A stretch of DNA of 8,452 nucleotides, taken from NCBI GenBank assembly GCA_024710445.1, contig JANJUT010000288.1, forward strand, positions 1 to 8,452. The letters are read 5' to 3'. This DNA is from Thiobacillus sp. GTDB lineage: Bacteria > Pseudomonadota > Gammaproteobacteria > Burkholderiales > Thiobacillaceae. The notes under the pieces were generated by a model. It did not search any database, had not been told where the DNA came from, and was given only the letters and a program-made list of their open reading frames with translations. Numbering within the stretch: the stretch's first letter is position 1; each line of letters opens with the position of its first letter. Positions 6,060-8,452 of this stretch are shown piece after piece. A program made the translations under genes and the position numbers.

Positions 6060-7679
6060 ATGGATTGCAGCAGGGATGTGTCGGGCAGACAAAAGCCAGG
6101 AATTGCCACGAGGCTGTTCCGCCCGTTTGTCTTGCCGTTTTTACTGGCCGCTTTTTTGCAGCCTGCCCAGGCTGAGGCGGAAGGCGGCCCACCCCAGCTC
6201 TATACCCGGCACTGCGCAAGCTGCCATGGCACCGACCGGCTGGGGCTGATGGGGCCGGCGCTGCTGCCGGAGAATCTTGCCCGCCTGAAGCGAAGCGAGG
6301 CAGTCGTGGTGATCCAGAACAGCCGGCCTGCCGTGCAGATGCCCGCGTTCCGGGACATTCTCAAGCCAGACGAGATCCAGCAACTTGTCGACTGGATCAT
6401 GACCCCGGTGAGCCCAAGCCCGAAATGGGGTGACGCTGAGATCCGGGCCTCGCGTATCGTGCATTTTGCGCCGGGATCGCTTCCGGACAAGCCCGCATTC
6501 TCCGCCGACCCGTTGAACCTGTTCGTGGTGGTGGAGGGGGGCGACCATCATGTCTCCATCCTCGATGGCGACAAGCTGGAGCCGATTCACCGGTTCACTT
6601 CCCGGTTTGCCTTGCATGGCGGACCGAAGTTCACGCCGGACGGGCGCTATGTGTTCTTCGCGTCACGTGACGGCTGGATCTCCAAGTTCGATATCTGGAA
6701 CCTGAAGACGGTGGCGGAAGTGCGCGCCGGCATCAATACGCGTAACGCGGCCGTTTCGGGCGATGGCAAGTACGTGGCGGTGGCGAACTACCTGCCGCAC
6801 ACCCTGGTGATCCTCGATTCCGATCTCAACCTGCTCAAGACTCTGTCGGTGGGCGACAAGGCGGGCAAACAAACCTCGCGGGTATCGGCGGTCTACACGG
6901 CGGAGCCGCGCAACAGTTTTGTTGCGGCGCTCAAGGACGTAAAAGAAGTATGGGAGGTCAGTTACGACCCGAAGGCACCGGATATCGCCATAGGCATGGT
7001 CCATGACTTCAAGTATCGCGAAGGGGATTTCATTCCGGGTTTTCTGAACCCAAGGCGCTCGATGCTCGACGACTACCTCGACGATTTCTTCTTTACCCAG
7101 GACTACAGTGAAGTCATGGGGGCCAGCCGTGGCAGCCATGGCGAGACCGGCAAGGGGCAGGTCGTGAATCTCGACGTGCGGCGCAAGATCGCCGATCTGG
7201 ATCTTCCCGGCATGCCGCATCTTGGATCCGGCATTACCTGGACGTATCAGGGACAACCGGTCATGGCGACGCCCAATCTCAAGGAAGGTCTGGTCAGCAT
7301 CATCGACATGAAGGACTGGAAGACCATCAAGCAGATCAAGACGCCGGGGCCCGGTTTTTTCATGCGCAGCCATGAGAACTCACGCTTTGCCTGGGTCGAC
7401 TCGATGATGAGCCCGGGCGGCAGGGATACGCTGACGGTAATCGACAAGTCCACTCTGCAGGTGGCGGCGCAGGTACGCGAACCCGGACGTACGCTGGCCC
7501 ATATCGAGTTCACCCGCGATGGCCGTTATGCACTGGCCAGTGTGCTGGAGACAGACGGTGCGCTGATCGTGTATGACGCGGTCACGCTGAAGGAAGTCAA
7601 ACGACTGCCGATGAACAAGCCGGTAGGGAAATACAACGTGTATAACAAGATCACGCGATCGGCTGGAACCAGCCACTAG
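6060..7679 (+). CDS. nirN: NirN, periplasmic c/d1-type dihydro-heme d1 dehydrogenase
   Basis: The 539-residue protein has a long, basic n-region, a hydrophobic stretch of about 19-33 and a likely signal cut after AQA at residue 38. A cytochrome c domain follows with CASCH at 52-56 and Met94 as probable heme ligand. The rest, from about residue 130, is an eight-bladed d1 propeller. His186 (FALHGGPKFTPDGRY) fits the proximal d1 ligand. His438 (FFMRSHENSR) fits the distal ligand of NirN. PGMPHLGSG and the acidic LDDYLDDFFF stretch are NirN features, and the HxxRGAN and DGG-SHRYF signatures expected in NirS are missing. NirN oxidises a propionate of dihydro-heme d1 to the acrylate and hands d1 to NirS. 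The ATG at 6060 is chosen over the one at 6039, which would lie inside nirJ; GGGG at 6050-6053 is the likely ribosome binding site. The end GKYNVYNKITRSAGTSH is shared with NirS. Confidence 0.88.
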   Translation: MDCSRDVSGRQKPGIATRLFRPFVLPFLLAAFLQPAQAEAEGGPPQLYTRHCASCHGTDRLGLMGPALLPENLARLKRSEAVVVIQNSRPAVQMPAFRDILKPDEIQQLVDWIMTPVSPSPKWGDAEIRASRIVHFAPGSLPDKPAFSADPLNLFVVVEGGDHHVSILDGDKLEPIHRFTSRFALHGGPKFTPDGRYVFFASRDGWISKFDIWNLKTVAEVRAGINTRNAAVSGDGKYVAVANYLPHTLVILDSDLNLLKTLSVGDKAGKQTSRVSAVYTAEPRNSFVAALKDVKEVWEVSYDPKAPDIAIGMVHDFKYREGDFIPGFLNPRRSMLDDYLDDFFFTQDYSEVMGASRGSHGETGKGQVVNLDVRRKIADLDLPGMPHLGSGITWTYQGQPVMATPNLKEGLVSIIDMKDWKTIKQIKTPGPGFFMRSHENSRFAWVDSMMSPGGRDTLTVIDKSTLQVAAQVREPGRTLAHIEFTRDGRYALASVLETDGALIVYDAVTLKEVKRLPMNKPVGKYNVYNKITRSAGTSH

Positions 7680-7753
7680 TGCGGCAGGGCAGTATTCACT
7701 GGCGGAACGCGAAGGAATTGAGGAGCGGCGGACGGGATGCTGCTGACAAGCCG
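7680..7753. other. Gap between convergent nirN and regulator genes
   Basis: These 74 bases separate the stop codons of nirN (plus) and the regulator (minus). I see no GC-rich hairpin followed by a T run on either strand. An imperfect GCGGC/GCCGC pair near its 3' end has a large loop and no T tract. The transcripts may end by Rho or overlap. Confidence 0.4.
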
Positions 7754-8437
7754 CTAACCGTAATTTCGCAGCTTTTCGATGTCCTGGATCGTGATGTCCT
7801 TGCCTTCCACGCTGATCAAACCGGTAGCGCTCAAATCGTGGAGGATGCGCGAGAAGGTTTCCGGCGTGATGTTGAGGCGCGAGGCGATGATGGTCTTGCT
7901 GGCGGTCAGGCGGATATGCGGCGCTTTGCCGGCCACCGGATGGGCCGTTTCATGCTGGAGCAGATAGCCGATGACGCGTTGTGTACTGGAATGCAGGGAA
8001 TACGATTCCACATCCTGCACCAGGCCGTGCAGGCGCATGCTGAGGCCGGCCAGCATTTTCCGGCAGAATGCGGGGTCACGCGCAATTTCCTCATACACCA
8101 CGGTCTTGGAAATATGCAGCAACAGGGAATCTGCGAGGACATGTGCGGACAGCGGATAGGGTTTGTCGAGAAACATGACCGCTTCCCCGAAGCTGTGGCC
8201 GGGACCGACCAGCTTCATCACTTTCTCGACACCCTTGGTCGAGGTGAAGGCCAGCTTGACCTGCCCGTATACCACTATGTAAAACCCATGGGAGACATCT
8301 CCACCATGGAACAGTCGATCGCCGCGTGAGAGGTGCAACTCGCGCGCGCCCAGGGCGATCCGGTTGATTTCCTCGGAGCTTATTTCATTGAATAAGGGCA
8401 GATTCGCCAGGATGGCGTGAACGTCAATTTGGCTCAA
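7754..8437 (-). CDS. Crp/Fnr-family regulator of the DNR type (NO/denitrification control)
   Basis: The 227-residue protein has an N-terminal cyclic-nucleotide-binding-like beta-roll (about 15-115, with GHSFGEAVMFLDKPYP at 80-95), a long dimerisation helix (about 117-142) and a C-terminal winged helix (about 150-227). The recognition helix carries E193-T-F-S196-R197, the same Glu/Ser/Arg set used by FNR and DNR to read TTGAT half-sites. Only one cysteine is present (Cys125), so an FNR-type oxygen-labile 4Fe-4S cluster is excluded. DNR proteins sense NO, probably through heme, and activate nir and nor genes. The best start visible is TTG at 8437-8435, with AGAGG four bases upstream. The frame remains open to the window edge, so a start outside the window is possible. 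Stop TAG at 7756-7754. The DNR assignment rests on length, lack of Fe-S cysteines and nir context; another Crp/Fnr member is possible. Confidence 0.8.
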   Translation of the reverse strand: MSQIDVHAILANLPLFNEISSEEINRIALGARELHLSRGDRLFHGGDVSHGFYIVVYGQVKLAFTSTKGVEKVMKLVGPGHSFGEAVMFLDKPYPLSAHVLADSLLLHISKTVVYEEIARDPAFCRKMLAGLSMRLHGLVQDVESYSLHSSTQRVIGYLLQHETAHPVAGKAPHIRLTASKTIIASRLNITPETFSRILHDLSATGLISVEGKDITIQDIEKLRNYG

Positions 8438-8452
8438 GATGCCTCTGAACTC

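Noticed and set aside
4682..6109. Long antisense open frame of 475 codons opposite nirJ
   Set aside because: NirJ on the plus strand is unmistakable from its radical SAM and C-terminal cysteine motifs. The antisense product has no recognisable features.
6060..7679. Cytochrome cd1 nitrite reductase NirS
   Set aside because: The domain layout is shared, but the catalytic-His signatures of NirS are absent while NirN features (PGMPHLGSG, RSHENSR, LDDYLDDFFF) are present.
7680..7753. Terminator between nirN and the regulator gene
   Set aside because: No stable short-loop hairpin with a following T run was found on either strand.
7754..8437. Oxygen-sensing FNR with a 4Fe-4S cluster
   Set aside because: Only one cysteine (Cys125) is present and there is no N-terminal cysteine cluster.

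Overview
The window carries a heme d1 biosynthesis (nir) gene cluster for a cytochrome cd1 nitrite reductase. It is preceded by two periplasmic redox-protein genes and followed by a convergent Crp/Fnr-family regulator gene of the DNR type. The DNA is visibly GC-rich and densely coding. The protein families and gene order (nirC-F-DL-G-H-J-N) fit a denitrifying or nitrite-respiring proteobacterium. A betaproteobacterium is my best guess from the general look of the proteins, but nothing here proves the genus. The structural gene nirS is not in the window and is expected nearby.

Layout. Positions 1-39 are the last codons of an upstream gene. Positions 99-974 encode an exported cytochrome with one CXXCH motif, one unusual CX3CH motif, and an ethylbenzene-dehydrogenase-gamma-like heme domain. 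Positions 988-1407 encode an exported amicyanin-like blue copper protein. From 1407 to 4840 run nirC, nirF, a fused nirDL, nirG and nirH. Each of these starts within 1-4 bases of the preceding stop, so the run looks like one translationally coupled unit that begins at the copper protein. A 78-base gap precedes nirJ (4919-6058), and nirN (6060-7679) follows nirJ after a single base. On the minus strand, 7754-8437 encodes the regulator, whose 5' end lies at or beyond the window edge.

How the genes work together. NirDL, NirG and NirH are siroheme decarboxylase family proteins that make 12,18-didecarboxysiroheme in the cytoplasm. NirJ is a radical SAM enzyme that exchanges propionates for oxo groups. 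NirF (lipoprotein) and NirN (periplasmic c/d1 protein) finish heme d1 and prepare it for NirS. NirC is a small c-type cytochrome that can supply or accept electrons. The copper protein and the first cytochrome are plausible additional electron carriers between the quinol pool and NirS or NirN. The regulator would be expected to respond to NO or low oxygen and switch on the nir genes.

The most unusual sequence signal is a textbook-looking intrinsic terminator (8-bp GC stem followed by seven T) inside the 5' coding region of the copper-protein gene. It suggests either transcription-translation attenuation or an operon boundary that the reading frame runs through. Other points of interest are the CX3CH motif, the amicyanin-type copper loop in a nir cluster, and the absence of nirE.
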